Under the pieces are notes generated by a model. It worked only from the letters and a program-made list of their open reading frames with translations. It made no database searches and was not told the origin of the DNA. DNA of 54,305 bases, from assembly GCF_001949145.1 (NCBI RefSeq), contig NW_019091648.1, positions 221,513-275,817 of the forward strand, given 5' to 3'. Position numbers and translations under genes: made by a program. Each line of letters opens with the position of its first letter. Position 1 is the stretch's first letter. Of the stretch, positions 27,110 through 36,700 are shown one piece after another. Source of the stretch: Acanthaster planci (Eukaryota > Echinodermata > Asteroidea > Valvatida > Acanthasteridae).

Positions 27110-28090
27110 CATGACGTCCCCCTGTTGTTTCGCCTCTCCATTATTTTGTACGAATGGAGCGACTTTGTTTGCAAGAAAATTATTTTTTTTTCAGACTTTC
27201 CGATAACGATTTTAAGTGGGCGTTAGGACCCTATCGTCAACGGCAAGGTCAGCGCAACCAGCGAGCCATCAACTGCCCAACACTGAGCAGAAGTCCTTTC
27301 AATGTTCGCCTTGAGGATATGAAGGATGAGCTTAATTATTCTATCGCAAGATTTCTGTGCGAGATGAACAAACAAAACGGAGAGAAATTTCTAGGAGCAA
27401 CACTTCACGAACTCGTGATTTGTCTTCAGCTTTATTTTGACACCATGAATAATAAGGCCTACAAATTTCTTCAAGATCCCGAATTCTTACAGATCGAGAA
27501 TACACTGGATGGACTTTATGAAGGATCGTGCCAAGGAGGTTTGGGGAATCGACGTAACCAAGCTGAGGTTATATGACCTTGGAGGAAGAGGAGGAACTAA
27601 TGTCAGCTGGCGTTCTCTGAAGCGACAACCCGACCAAGGAATATTACACTGACCCTGAATGTAAACATTTAAGATCTGCTCTTTATGTCGTGTGTTTTTG
27701 TACAAAAGGCGTAAACTGCACGTATTGATAAACCGTACAGCGTAAAATTTATGAGTTTAAGAAAAATAGGATTTTACTAAATCTGCCTCGCATAATCAAA
27801 AATACTGTTTACAAATCAGCTGAAGCTTTGAAACAAAACAAGACAAAAAACATGAGACTTGTCTATAGTTTGGTACAATGCACCTTGGATCAAATGGTAC
27901 GTTTACATAAAATAAAATTATTGGTACAAAAATTTTGTAATGTTTTAAGAATTAAGAATGAATTCCATTCCAAAACTCCATTATTTTGTAGGAATGGAGT
28001 GGTGGAGACGTTGCCCTTCCAAATAATGGAGAGGTGATGTCTCCATCGCTCCATTCGTACAGCGGCAAAACAATACGGTGACGTCACGGG
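27110..28090. mobile_element. Possible unit enclosing Crypton-like copy 2
   Basis: Left edge: TTGTTTCGCCTCTCCATTAT then TTTGTACGAATGGAGCGA. Right edge, read inward on the minus strand (28079-28030): TTGTTTTGCCGCTGTACGAA then TGGAGCGATGGAGACATCAC. A further TCCATTATTTTGTAGGAATG occurs near 27980. These look like diverged inverted ends around the recombinase fragment. Cryptons are not expected to have terminal inverted repeats, so the unit could be a different carrier. No target duplication was found. Confidence 0.35.
27181..27700 (+). pseudogene. Crypton/KIAA1958-like recombinase-derived gene, copy 2
   Basis: An open frame to 27576 contains SDNDFKWALGPYRQRQ, LEDMKDELNYSIARFLCEMN, KQNGEKFLGATLHELVICLQ, LYFDTMNNKAYKFLQDPEFL and QIENTLDGLYEGSCQGGLG. 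After a shift, TLEEEEEL- and NPTKEYYTDP-like sense continues to about 27690. It is clearly the same family as copy 1 at 22690-23710 (shared MKDELN, TLHELVIC, DPxFLQ, FDGL and NRRxQAEVI positions) but more intact in the first half. The catalytic C-terminal half is missing here too. Related host genes (KIAA1958, ZMYM family) are known to derive from Cryptons. Confidence 0.62.
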
Positions 28091-28777
28091 TGGAGGTTAA
28101 TGACCCATATCATAGCCAACCATTTATTCCCAGACGACACTCAAAACAAAACTTGAAACAAGAGACTGACTTCAGGGCATAGTTCTTCGTAACGCTTCTT
28201 TATTTTACTTTCTCTATCATTTTTTTTTCGCATAGCCTAAATTGGCCATAAAAAACGGGGGCACGCTTGCCCAAATCCTTGCCACGCTTGGCATCGTGTG
28301 GGCCAAAAAAAAACATGGCACGCATGCCAACCAGAAAACTAGACCCGTCGGAACCAATGGGCCGTAGTCACAGTGTTGTCCATTTGGTTCCTAGACTAGA
28401 AGTTCTTACTACGTGGCTAAATTACTTATCATAATGAATTTCAGAAAGTACGCCAATTGTTTCCACCGTTGGCAAATTCGGTCGGAATTGGAAGCTCCCC
28501 AGAACTAGCGGGTGCTTGGCATAGTGTTGTAGATTGAATGCCAATTTGTTACCGTAACACTTTAAGGGCAAATTCAAAGTCTTCATACGAAGTATTTGTT
28601 TGTTTATTTAAAATTGAGGTACTGTTGCCCGTCGCTCCCAGACAATTCCTGCCAAACACGCAGCGCGTGCCCCACTGGGATGACCGGCAGCATGCCCAAG
28701 AAAACCTGAAAAACACTGAAAAGTCTGAACAGTCATCAACATGGCACGCAATTGTGACGTGTAACAGTTATGAAACT
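28091..28777. other. Non-coding stretch, no gene seen
   Basis: AT-rich with a poly-T run near 28210 and a CCACGCTTGGCA/GGCACGC local repeat near 28260-28330. Right of about 28700 the sequence probably is the 3' tail of the YR-SGNH element on the minus strand. Confidence 0.4.
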
Positions 28778-29023
28778 CTAAACAAATGCGGTATTAATAC
28801 CGTTGCAAAGGTTGGACCTGAAATGTGTGTTTTCGGTATCCGACAAGTGAACACCGTCGTAGCGGAACAGCCCGAATTCGGACCACTTAAACTGCGGGTG
28901 GTTGAGCACCGACACGCCCATACGACGGCAAAAGGAACGCGCCCACTTATTTACATGGCGCCTGTTCATTTCAATTTTGGGCTGATCTGTGGTTCCAAAG
29001 TAACAGCCGTGTGACACATATGC

Positions 29024-29200
29024 NNNNNNNNNNNNNNNNNNNNNNNNNNNNNNNNNNNNNNNNNNNNNNNNNNNNNNNNNNNNNNNNNNNNNNNNNNNNN
29101 NNNNNNNNNNNNNNNNNNNNNNNNNNNNNNNNNNNNNNNNNNNNNNNNNNNNNNNNNNNNNNNNNNNNNNNNNNNNNNNNNNNNNNNNNNNNNNNNNNNN
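29024..29200. other. Assembly gap (177 N)
   Basis: Undetermined bases within the SGNH hydrolase domain. Sense on both sides belongs to the same gene, so the gap probably hides only a short part of it. Confidence 0.99.
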
Positions 29201-30597
29201 AGTGTGACAATATATCAGACCAGACTAGCTTGGTCCCCAGCAATGCATCCATACATTCAAGCATAAATAGCTGAACACGCTGGCGCATACAGACAAAATC
29301 TGTGTCGATGAAATCGTTTGTTTTTATGTGAACGTGGCCGGTTGAGACCATCGAGTAGACAGCTGAATTCTGAGTTTTGTAATATCAGCAAATCGAGCTC
29401 CGCTTAGACCATTCCAGTGAACTTGCGGTTTACATCCCAGTCTGGTAGCCACCCTACGAATAATGGAGTCACCGACTATCCATACGTCCCCTGTAAAATT
29501 TCAGCAGAATTTGACAACCGTGAGAGTACCAAGTTTTTATTGATGACGGTTGACGTACCCAATAAAAAACCGGGCCGATGACACTGGATTATGGGGCGAA
29601 TAAAGAGTTGGGCAGCTTCCGAACGCCAACGACCCATTGCTCTCATTTGGTCGATTGGGATGCCCAGTGCTGCAGCAATATTGCAGCCCCAATGTGGAAA
29701 GAATGGGCTCGAAACGGGTATTCCTCCAAGCCCAAGAACAACAAAACCTTTTCCAGGGCGACATTAAATTGATACTGTAAGGGCCTGACCCCCGAAATGG
29801 CAGAAAAAGTCACCGGGTAAGCTAGGCAGAATTTGCGCAGATGCGTTTATTGCCTTCACCGGCCAAATACTGCCATGTATTGCGCGTCCTAATCGGACAA
29901 CTGGTTTGTTTTCGTGTGTCTGAAGGAAATTAAAACCAATACAGCAGCTTGCCCAAGATTCTGAACTTTCAGGTCAGAGAAAAGGAAGAGCGATTTTTTT
30001 GCACGTGGTTTTTGGAAACTGCCGCAAATTCACCTTAGCGCATAAACCCCCAAAAGGCACCTAACATAACCGCACGCAACAGGACAACTTTGTAGTGATC
30101 GTTACAAACTTCAGGAAGTGCATGCATAATCCAGGCCAAGGCAGGGAGGGTAATCGGCCAGCGTTTGTCACTACCTGCCTTATCTCTACGGCAACCCGTC
30201 AATAATTTCTGAACTAGGAAATCATGGGTTGGGTCCGGCCAGCCTCGAATCTTGTGATAATAACCCACACCCGCTACATACGTGGCAACTGTTGATGCTG
30301 CTTAATCTTGCAAGGACAACCATGCGATGAATTGACAAATATCATTAGGCGATGCGGGACAATCGTCTGCAAAATCGCAATGTGTGAATGGGGAAAAAGC
30401 CCGCCAACCAATTCGATATGTTTTGTGAGTGTTTGAAGTTGAAGCTGCCTTCAATAGGTGGTGCATCCAACCTTCTAAGAGGCCTGTAGGATGTCTAGAA
30501 TTGGGGTCATATTGTTCTCGGCCTGAGGGGCGAGAGTAGTAAGCAACGGGGGATATTGGACCGACCCCCTGGTCTGGGAGGGACTTTCCCTGGCAAC

Positions 30598-30715
30598 GGG
30601 ACTTCCCCCAGAACTCGTGACTCCCCGAGCCAAACACCCCCTGACCTGTCTCCCCAGTTTCACTCGCAAAGTCCAAAACCAAAAAAGGGACTTCCCCCAA
30701 ACCTCGTGACTCCCA
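30598..30715. repeat. Direct repeat, 29-bp copies 89 bp apart
   Basis: GGGACTTCCCCCAGAACTCG (30598) and GGGACTTCCCCCAAACCTCG (30687), each followed by TGACTCCC. Both lie at the upstream end of the YR-SGNH gene. YR retroelements are bounded by split direct repeats, so these could be relics of such ends. That is inference. Confidence 0.55.
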
Positions 30716-30879
30716 AACAAAAAGGGGAATTCCCCGGATACTTAAATGGGTCCATGAAAACTCAGTTATACCCGAAGCCTTTAGGGAAAATGAAATATAT
30801 TTGCATCTACCTTAAGTAAATAATATTTATTAAATAGAGATGTCAAACAAAGGAACCGAAGCTTTGAAAAAAAGTGAAG

Positions 30880-30911
30880 TAAATTATAAAACCCTATATA
30901 TAAATAGAGAC
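30880..30911 (+). promoter_or_regulatory. Candidate polymerase promoter
   Basis: TATAAAACCCTATATATAAA followed by TAGAGAC lies right before the ATG at 30912. The part AGAGACATGAACA is also present before the polymerase remnant at 6158. A very similar TATAAAACCATATATA lies at 36679-36694. A TATA-type promoter is likely, and the exact start site is unknown. Confidence 0.5.
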
Positions 30912-33900
30912 ATGAACAAAGAAACCAGACCACAACACCGACTTATATTATCAGACTTTCGATAATTGAAAAAGTCATTTTTTGTCTGACTTTGTGAAAC
31001 GATACAAAATTACATTACCGCTACCCCGTAAAAACAGTCACACAAAACCCGAACTCGTACAAGCAATTCAAGCGGGCCAACGGCAGTTTAAAAATCTCAC
31101 GAGGCAGTCATATTGTCAACTTTTACAGATAGCACGAGACAACGACATCAAATTCACGGCCATAGGTACAAAGGGTATTCGTACTAAGCAAAGACTTAAT
31201 TACCGCGATTAAAGCACACATTAAACCGGAAGCAATCGAAGAGGTAAACATCCGAAGAATCAGGCGCTTTCAAGGTAACTACCGAAACTGGGAACTGGTG
31301 CCTACTTTCTTTGTCGACGACTTGGTACACTTCTTCGATTTCCACAAAAAGTCTATCGAAGACAAGGCGGTGGCCGAGTTAAAAGAGTTAAAGTCGTACG
31401 AGTTACAAACGGCAATCAAGGTTCAGTTCAAATTGGAGAATCCCGGAGCCGAAACGAAACTAGGCTTGTTCACATTCACGAGTAAAAGTAACGTAGTCAT
31501 TTCTAAACAAGAAGTCAAAGATGCGTTAAACCAACCAATAGCCAAACATCTCGAGGACGTGGAAGCTCACGAGCAACGAGGATCCGGCTGGGTGTTTGAA
31601 AACGTCGTCGCGTTCTACATCAACGTGGTAAAGTTTAACCCAGTAGGAGCGACTTACACTTCGTTGTTCAAAAAACTAGCGGTTAAATCTGCAATTAGTA
31701 ACGTCCAAAATAAGAATGACTCAGAGTGTATTCGCTGGGCGTTGAGAGCTGCTTTAAATTATATTCAGACAATGTCAAACACCGGCTGGAAATTAATGCA
31801 AATTATAAGTTACACGAGGATAGAACTTCAACTTACACTACAAACGACGGCTTAAACTTCACAAACATAGACTTTCCAACACCCTTGTCACAGATTCCAC
31901 AAATCCAATCGCAGAACAACTTGGCCATCAACGTATTAGGTTACGCAGAGAAAGAAGGCATTTACATACTTTACAAAACTAAACGCGTAGTCGAAGCCCG
32001 TCAATTTATTTTACTTTACCAGAGGTGAAACGAGTCATTATTGTTGGATTAAAAGTTTCTCTCGGTTGATGTGCGATGCCACTAAATATAAAGCTAAATT
32101 ACACTGGTGCTTCAATTGCCTGCCTCATTTTCAAACGGTAGAGAGACTAAGCAGGCACAAAGATACGGCAGCGTGTAGAGTAGAGTTACCCGAAAAGGGC
32201 AAAACATTCTCAAGTTTGAAAACTATAAAAACAAGCAGGACGCTCCATTTGTCATCTACGCAGATTTTGAGTCTGTTTTGGAGCGCGTGCCACCTACACA
32301 GGCAAACACGGTCAAAACACACATTCACAAACCCTGCTGCTACTCTCACGCAGTCGTTAGATGTGACGGTGTGTGTACCAATCACACAATATATAGAGGT
32401 CAAGACGCAACCGTTAAACTTGTACAATCGTCTAGAGAAGTCCATACAATTAATAAAACATTTGCCAATCCAAAACCCCTTACCTGGTCGCGCGAGTTAC
32501 AAAAAATCTACGACAAATGCAACAGATGCTGGATCTGTGAAAGGCTCATATGCCCGACTGAAGAGTCTCAAGGCCAATTTAAAATTCCAGACGGACCGAA
32601 AACTAAAGGTGAAAAGCCACCCTTGGTTCCCTTAGCGAAAAAGGTTTCAGAGAGTACATTTGCATGACTTGTGAAAAGCCCATTAATTAACAAGTTTCGG
32701 AAGGTCAGAGATCACTGTGACGCCACGGGCAAGTATCGAGGTCCCGCTCACGCCAACTGCAATCTCAAGTTACGGGTCGTAGCGTATGAGACGTGTATTC
32801 CGGTAGTGTTACACAATTTAGAGAAACATGACGCACATCTAATCATGCAAGGTGCTCGGGCATTCGAAGGAACTGAAATTAAAGTTATTGCCAAAAACAC
32901 CGAGAACTACATTTCGTTTAGCCTCAGCCAACTCAGGTTCCTAGACTCGTTTCGTTTCATGATAGCCTCGCTAGATCGATTGGTCAAAATTGTTCTGCGG
33001 AAGATTTTTATGTTCTTCGCGAAAGGTTCCCAGATAACACGGGTCTACTTTTAGAAAAAGGAATTTATCCGTACAAATACATCGACTTCTTTGACAGATT
33101 TAAAGAAACTGAATAACCTCCAATAGCCACGTTTTACAGCTCGTTGAGGCAGCAGTCTGTCGCTCCGGAAGAATACACAATGGCCCAAAATATATGGCAA
33201 GCTTTTGACTGTAAAAATCTCGAAGACTACCACGATTTATACGTAGAAAGAGACGTATTGTTACTAGCAGGCGTGTTTGAAAACTTTCGACAAGTGTGTA
33301 AGAAGCACTACGGTTTAGACCCAGCCAACTATTACACATCACCGGGGCTATCGTGGGACGTGCTTTTAAAAGATTCTGGCGTGGAACTCGAACTCTTGGC
33401 AGAAATAGACAAGCATCTGTTTTTTAAAGGGCCAAAAGAGTTGGCATTTCGAGCGTAGGAGCAAAACGTTACGCGAAAGCAAACAATCCAGATTTAAAAC
33501 ATTATGACCCGACAAACCGACGTCGCAGATCATGTATCTTGACGCCAACAACTTATGCGCCTGGGCCATGAGTCAGCCTTTACCGATGGGGAAATTTCAA
33601 TGGATCAAAGACGTAATCAAGTTTACCACCGAGTTTATTTTGGGGCTTTCTTTTGGGGCTTCAAAAAGCTTCATGCTCGAAGTCACTTTAGACTACCCAA
33701 AACATTTACACAAAAAACACAACGACTTCCCACTAGCACCCGAAAACTTAGTAGTTCCAAATGAATGGTTGTCAGCATACCAACAAGACTTGGTCAACAA
33801 CGGTGAAAGAGTTATCTCTGTGGACAAGCCGGTGGCGACTTTGGGTACCAAACGCAAATACGTGGTTCACTACCGTGCGTTGCAGAAGTACTTAGAACTC

Positions 33901-34778
33901 GGTTTAGAACTAAAAGACATTCACCGTGTAATGTCTTTTCAACAGGCACCTTGGATGAAGGGTTACATTGATAAAAACACCGAATTGCGTGAGTTAGCAA
34001 AGTCCAATTCCGAAAAAGACCTCTTCAAGTTAATAAATAACTCGGTCTTTGGCAAGACAATGGAAAATGTGAGGCACCGAATCAACGGGCACCTGTTTAG
34101 AGATGTAAAAGACGCCGATTGGTACAAGCGTTTAACTTCTAAACTACACTATAAGACGACTACTCCGTTTAAGGAGTGCGATGTCTTATTTGCCGAAATG
34201 TTTCTAACTAAAACCAAACTAAATAAGCCCATCAACCGCGGCGTAAGCGTGTTAGATCTGTCCAAGACTCCAATGTACGACTTCTATTACAACGAGTTAC
34301 AGCAGATTTCGGCTCTGACGTCTGCCTTTTGTACACCGATACGGACAGTTTATTAGTCGAGATTCAAACCGACATTAACTAGTTACCTACGTAAAAAGCG
34401 CAGCTTATTCGACTTGAGCAATTACTTAACGGATCATATACTTTACGAGCCGAAAGATAAGAAAGCATTGGGGAAATGAAAGACGAATTTGAAAAAGGCG
34501 AAGGGAGTTACAAAAAAGGTTGTCGCACGAGGCTTACAAGAGGTGTCTATTTGAACAGGTACAACACTCTTTAAAGCAGCAACTGTTCAGATCAGACAAA
34601 CATGAAATATTCACAGTCACGCAAAATAAATTGTGTCTATCGCCCTTGGACACGAAACGTTATGTGTTACAAAATGGGGTGGACGCTTTAGCTTACGGGC
34701 ACTATAAATCGATTGGAAAGGGTTTTAAAGCAACCGACCTAGAACTCGCTAAACAAGCCTTACCCATAAAAAGCTGAC
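30912..34778 (+). pseudogene. polB: Protein-primed family B DNA polymerase (Polinton)
   Basis: It would replicate the linear element. The start is chosen at 30912 because the upstream context is shared with the left copy. An N-terminal basic region (30982-31212) leads to NVQNKNDSECIRWALRAAL (about 31700-31760), then a Cys/His block (CFNCLPHFQT, RHKDTAACRV) near 32110-32180. The exonuclease motif I VIYADFESVL is at 32251-32280. A second zinc-like insert follows (CNRCWICERLICP at about 32520; VRDHCDATGKYRGPAHANCN at 32707). The thumb/palm motif YLDANNLCAWAMSQPLPMG is at 33535, KLINNSVFGKTMENVR near 34027, and YTDTDSLL at 34332-34355. The C-terminal KRYVLQNGVDALAYGHYKS ends at 34778. Length is near that of the family (about 1,250 codons), but at least eight frameshifts or stops break it. 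An internal loss near 34450-34520 is likely. The catalytic motifs themselves are intact. Confidence 0.9.
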
Positions 34779-34950
34779 AAAACTTACGAGACATTAAGCC
34801 CAAAGAATTACGAAATCGCTCATTTATGAATGGGTCTTTAATTAATTCAGATTGTGAAGATAAGCAAGCAGCACTGAATTTAGTTTTAGTGCTACTAAAC
34901 TTGAATTTGTTAAACTTGACTGTCTACAAGGGCCCAATCAAAACACTTTT

Positions 34951-35969
34951 GCCTACTCCTTAGGAGGCAATTCAGTGTTTTCTGGGACCACTTGAAGTTC
35001 TTCTTCAACGAAACTCCGTTTAGGTCCGTCTAACAAGTAGTACAAAGTGGGCCCCGTTTTCACACGCTTACCATTGACCCGTTTAAATTGACTCGTACGT
35101 TTCTCAATTTGGTAAACGTCTACGGACCAAATGGGTTCGGTTGCTCTTCTGACGGTACCGCCGTCTTGCTCGCCCGCGTAGTATAAATACCTAACCAAAA
35201 CGTCAGGGGGAAGTTCATTTTGACGCTTTTCGCTTTTAACAGGTGCTGCAGGTGCTCGTTTCACGCGGTCCAACTTGATGGCGGCTGCGGGTTCATTGTC
35301 AATCAACTGAGTCTTTTCCTCGATTTTATTACTTGGGGCAAGCGTTTCACCCATTCTACGTTACGTTCACCTACGTTTAACATTTCTTGCGCATATTAAT
35401 GGCCAAACAACCTTTCGGCTAAAGTCCTATTAAACCGTTCGACGATTCCCTGCAACCTGTGAACGCTGGGTTCGCCCACTTGAATTTCGACCTCGTGTTT
35501 GTTAAACAACTTGTTAAACTCGCCTTTAAATTCTGATCTCGAATCTACCTCGATTAACCGAGGCCAAGTCAGCGGCGATCGACCGTAAATTTGTTAAATA
35601 GCTTTCTGATGCTTGTTCGGCCGTTTTACTCGTCAATGGCTCGGCCTCTTTGTACTGCAAACCCACGTCGACGACGGTTAAAGCGTACTTGTAAGTTTTA
35701 CGGTTTACTCGATTCCAAGGTAAGTATAGCACAGACGTGCCTCGTTTGGAGCGACAAATCCCGATTGCAACATTATAGGACACGTAGTCGGGTGCGGGTA
35801 AATAAATCTGCCAGATGGCCTGCTTGTTTAACTAGTTTCTAATAAGGGACTTGTCTGCACCCGTCTTTTGATGCAAGTGGTCTACGGCACTTTCGCCCTT
35901 CCAATAGCCGTGTGGGCTGTAAAACAACCTACTAAATTCTGTGTGCTTTGATTTGTTCATTTTGTTCAT
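34951..35969 (-). pseudogene. int: Retroviral-type DDE integrase (Polinton)
   Basis: Start MNKMNKSKHTEFSRLFYSPH at 35969, 11 bp after the stop of the upstream gene. An N-terminal helical part (VDHLHQKTGADKSLIRN) is followed by a stop and QAIWQIYLPAPDYV. The catalytic core has TYKYALTVVDVGLQYKEAEP (first Asp at about 35667-35669), IEVDSRSEF (second Asp 35543-35545) and GIVERFNRTLAERLF (Glu 35438-35440). The D-to-E distance of 35 codons is typical. The C-terminal DNA-binding part (35354-34953) has VRYLYYAGEQDGGTVRRATE, PIWSVDVYQIEKRTS and YYLLDGPKRSFVEEELQVVP. The catalytic triad is present, but one stop and two frameshifts break the gene. It converges on polB with a gap of about 170 bp. Confidence 0.9.
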
Positions 35970-35980
35970 TTAAAATAAAC

Positions 35981-36400
35981 CTAACTAAAGCGGTAGGCCA
36001 AAACACCGACTAAAGCAGTTCCACCTAAAATCCACACCAATTCTCTAGCCTTTTGATCTTCGGAAGGCACGTAGAAATCGGGCAACCTCGGCTCCGGAGG
36101 CAACGGTAACACCTGTTTACCCGTCAACTCCGAGTAAGCTTCTCAACGCTTCGTCTACGTTTACGAATGTGTGTTGACTGGCGCGTTCGTTTCATACGTT
36201 CGTTTAAAAAGTCTAACATGTGCACGCGATTTTGTTCCCAGTCTTGTTTTGCTTGCGCCAGTTGTTCCAACGCAAGGTCGTGTCTCTTTCGTTCCTCGTC
36301 CACTTTATTTTTTTGCTAAGCTGCTAAATCAAAAATTTGAACTTGTGAACGCCAATGCATTGATTATGGCTCATCCTACCATTATTAAAGCGCTTGCCAT
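35981..36400 (-). pseudogene. Polinton small membrane protein with charged middle
   Basis: The start ATG is at 36400. The N-terminal MASALIMVG then continues in frame through two TGA codons with AIINALAFTSSNF, a hydrophobic segment. After a frameshift come NKVDEERKRHDLALEQLAQA and QNRVHMLDFLNERMKRTRQS, a charged helix. A second shift gives VNVDEALRSYSELTGKQVLP, LPPEPRLPDFYVPSEDQKAR and a C-terminal span LVWILGGTALVGVLAYRFS, with stop at 35981-35983. The layout (span, charged helix, Pro-rich PLPPEP, span) resembles uncharacterised anthozoan proteins as I remember them. The function is unknown. It shares a 23-bp divergent upstream region with the 36424 gene. Confidence 0.55.
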
Positions 36401-36423
36401 TTTTAAAATATATGAATTAAAAC
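36398..36423. promoter_or_regulatory. Bidirectional upstream region with shared motif
   Basis: CATTTTTAAAATATATGAAT separates the divergent starts at 36400 (minus) and 36424 (plus). The palindromic ATTTTTAAAATAT part could serve both strands. It is the third occurrence of the CATTTTT(T)AAAA phrase before a Polinton gene in this window. Confidence 0.4.
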
Positions 36424-36675
36424 ATGGATCACGAAATTAAAGACCAATTAACAGAGACTTTAACAGATCACACAAACATCGAAGGCATGCTAGGCGACAT
36501 GAGAGCCGATATAGACAACCAGGGAGACATGCTCTTAGAGATTCAAGAAGTACTAGCAGAAATGGAATCTGAAACGTTTCCCAAGAGACATCAATTGAAC
36601 AAATACGAAGATCTATTCTTTGCGGCTGGTGTATCTTTAATCGCGTTGTCTTTCTTATTTAAGATTTTTACCTAA
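36424..36675 (+). CDS. Small coiled-coil protein with C-terminal membrane anchor (83 aa)
   Basis: The frame MDHEIKDQLTETLTDHTNIE ... LLEIQEVLAEMESETFPKRH is intact and ends with FFAAGVSLIALSFLFKIFT, a tail-anchor-like membrane segment, then TAA at 36673-36675. The N-terminal 55 residues are acidic with heptad-like Leu/Ile spacing. It is the only full-length gene in the right fragment. The family has no name known to me. A virion or membrane-linked assembly role is possible but unproven. Confidence 0.6.
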   Translation: MDHEIKDQLTETLTDHTNIEGMLGDMRADIDNQGDMLLEIQEVLAEMESETFPKRHQLNKYEDLFFAAGVSLIALSFLFKIFT

Positions 36676-36700
36676 GATATAAAACCATATATACTAAGAA

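Larger units (their letters stand above)
28778..30720 (-). pseudogene. Tyrosine recombinase-SGNH hydrolase fusion (Ngaro/DIRS-like)
   Basis: From 30700 leftward: N-terminal part, then the core-binding part (YRIGWRAFSPFTHCDF, NDICQFIAWLSLQD), then GYYHKIRGWPDPTHDFLVQK, LLTGCRRDKAGSDKRWPITL and MLGAFWGFMR (first catalytic Arg region). Near 29690-29720 HSFHIGAAT replaces the usual HSFRIGAAT, and near 29600 LFIRP stands where a catalytic Tyr (YIR) is expected. Both would abolish recombinase activity. The frame then enters an SGNH esterase domain: VWIVGDSIIRR (GDS at 29476-29465), VHWNGLSGARF, NDFID near 29310, LVWSDILSH next to the gap, and after the gap WSEFGLFRYDGVHLSDTEN (Asp-His dyad near 28850). 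YR retroelements of the Ngaro group are known to carry such hydrolase domains. No RT was found. Confidence 0.75.
30840..36700. mobile_element. Polinton/Maverick-like element, right fragment
   Basis: A plus-strand polymerase gene (30912-34778) converges with a minus-strand integrase (34951-35969), followed by a minus-strand membrane gene (35981-36400) and a plus-strand gene (36424-36675). A protein-primed family B polymerase together with a retroviral-type integrase is diagnostic for Polintons. Gene gaps of 11 and 23 bp show the same compact style as the left fragment. The TATA-like phrases TATAAAACCCTATATA (30885-30900) and TATAAAACCATATATA (36679-36694) lie near the two edges. No terminal inverted repeats were identified. 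Frameshifts in all larger genes make it inactive. Confidence 0.85.

Noticed and set aside
28538-29014. 158-codon plus-strand open frame
   Set aside because: The minus strand of the same region encodes the C-terminal part of an SGNH hydrolase with a DGVHLS motif, so the plus frame is its antisense.
29578-29772. Plus-strand 64-codon frame
   Set aside because: It is antisense to the recombinase catalytic region on the minus strand.
34869-34900. Hairpin terminator between polB and integrase
   Set aside because: Only a 6-bp AGCACT/AGTGCT stem with a loose loop. This is much weaker than the palindrome at 2965 and expected by chance.
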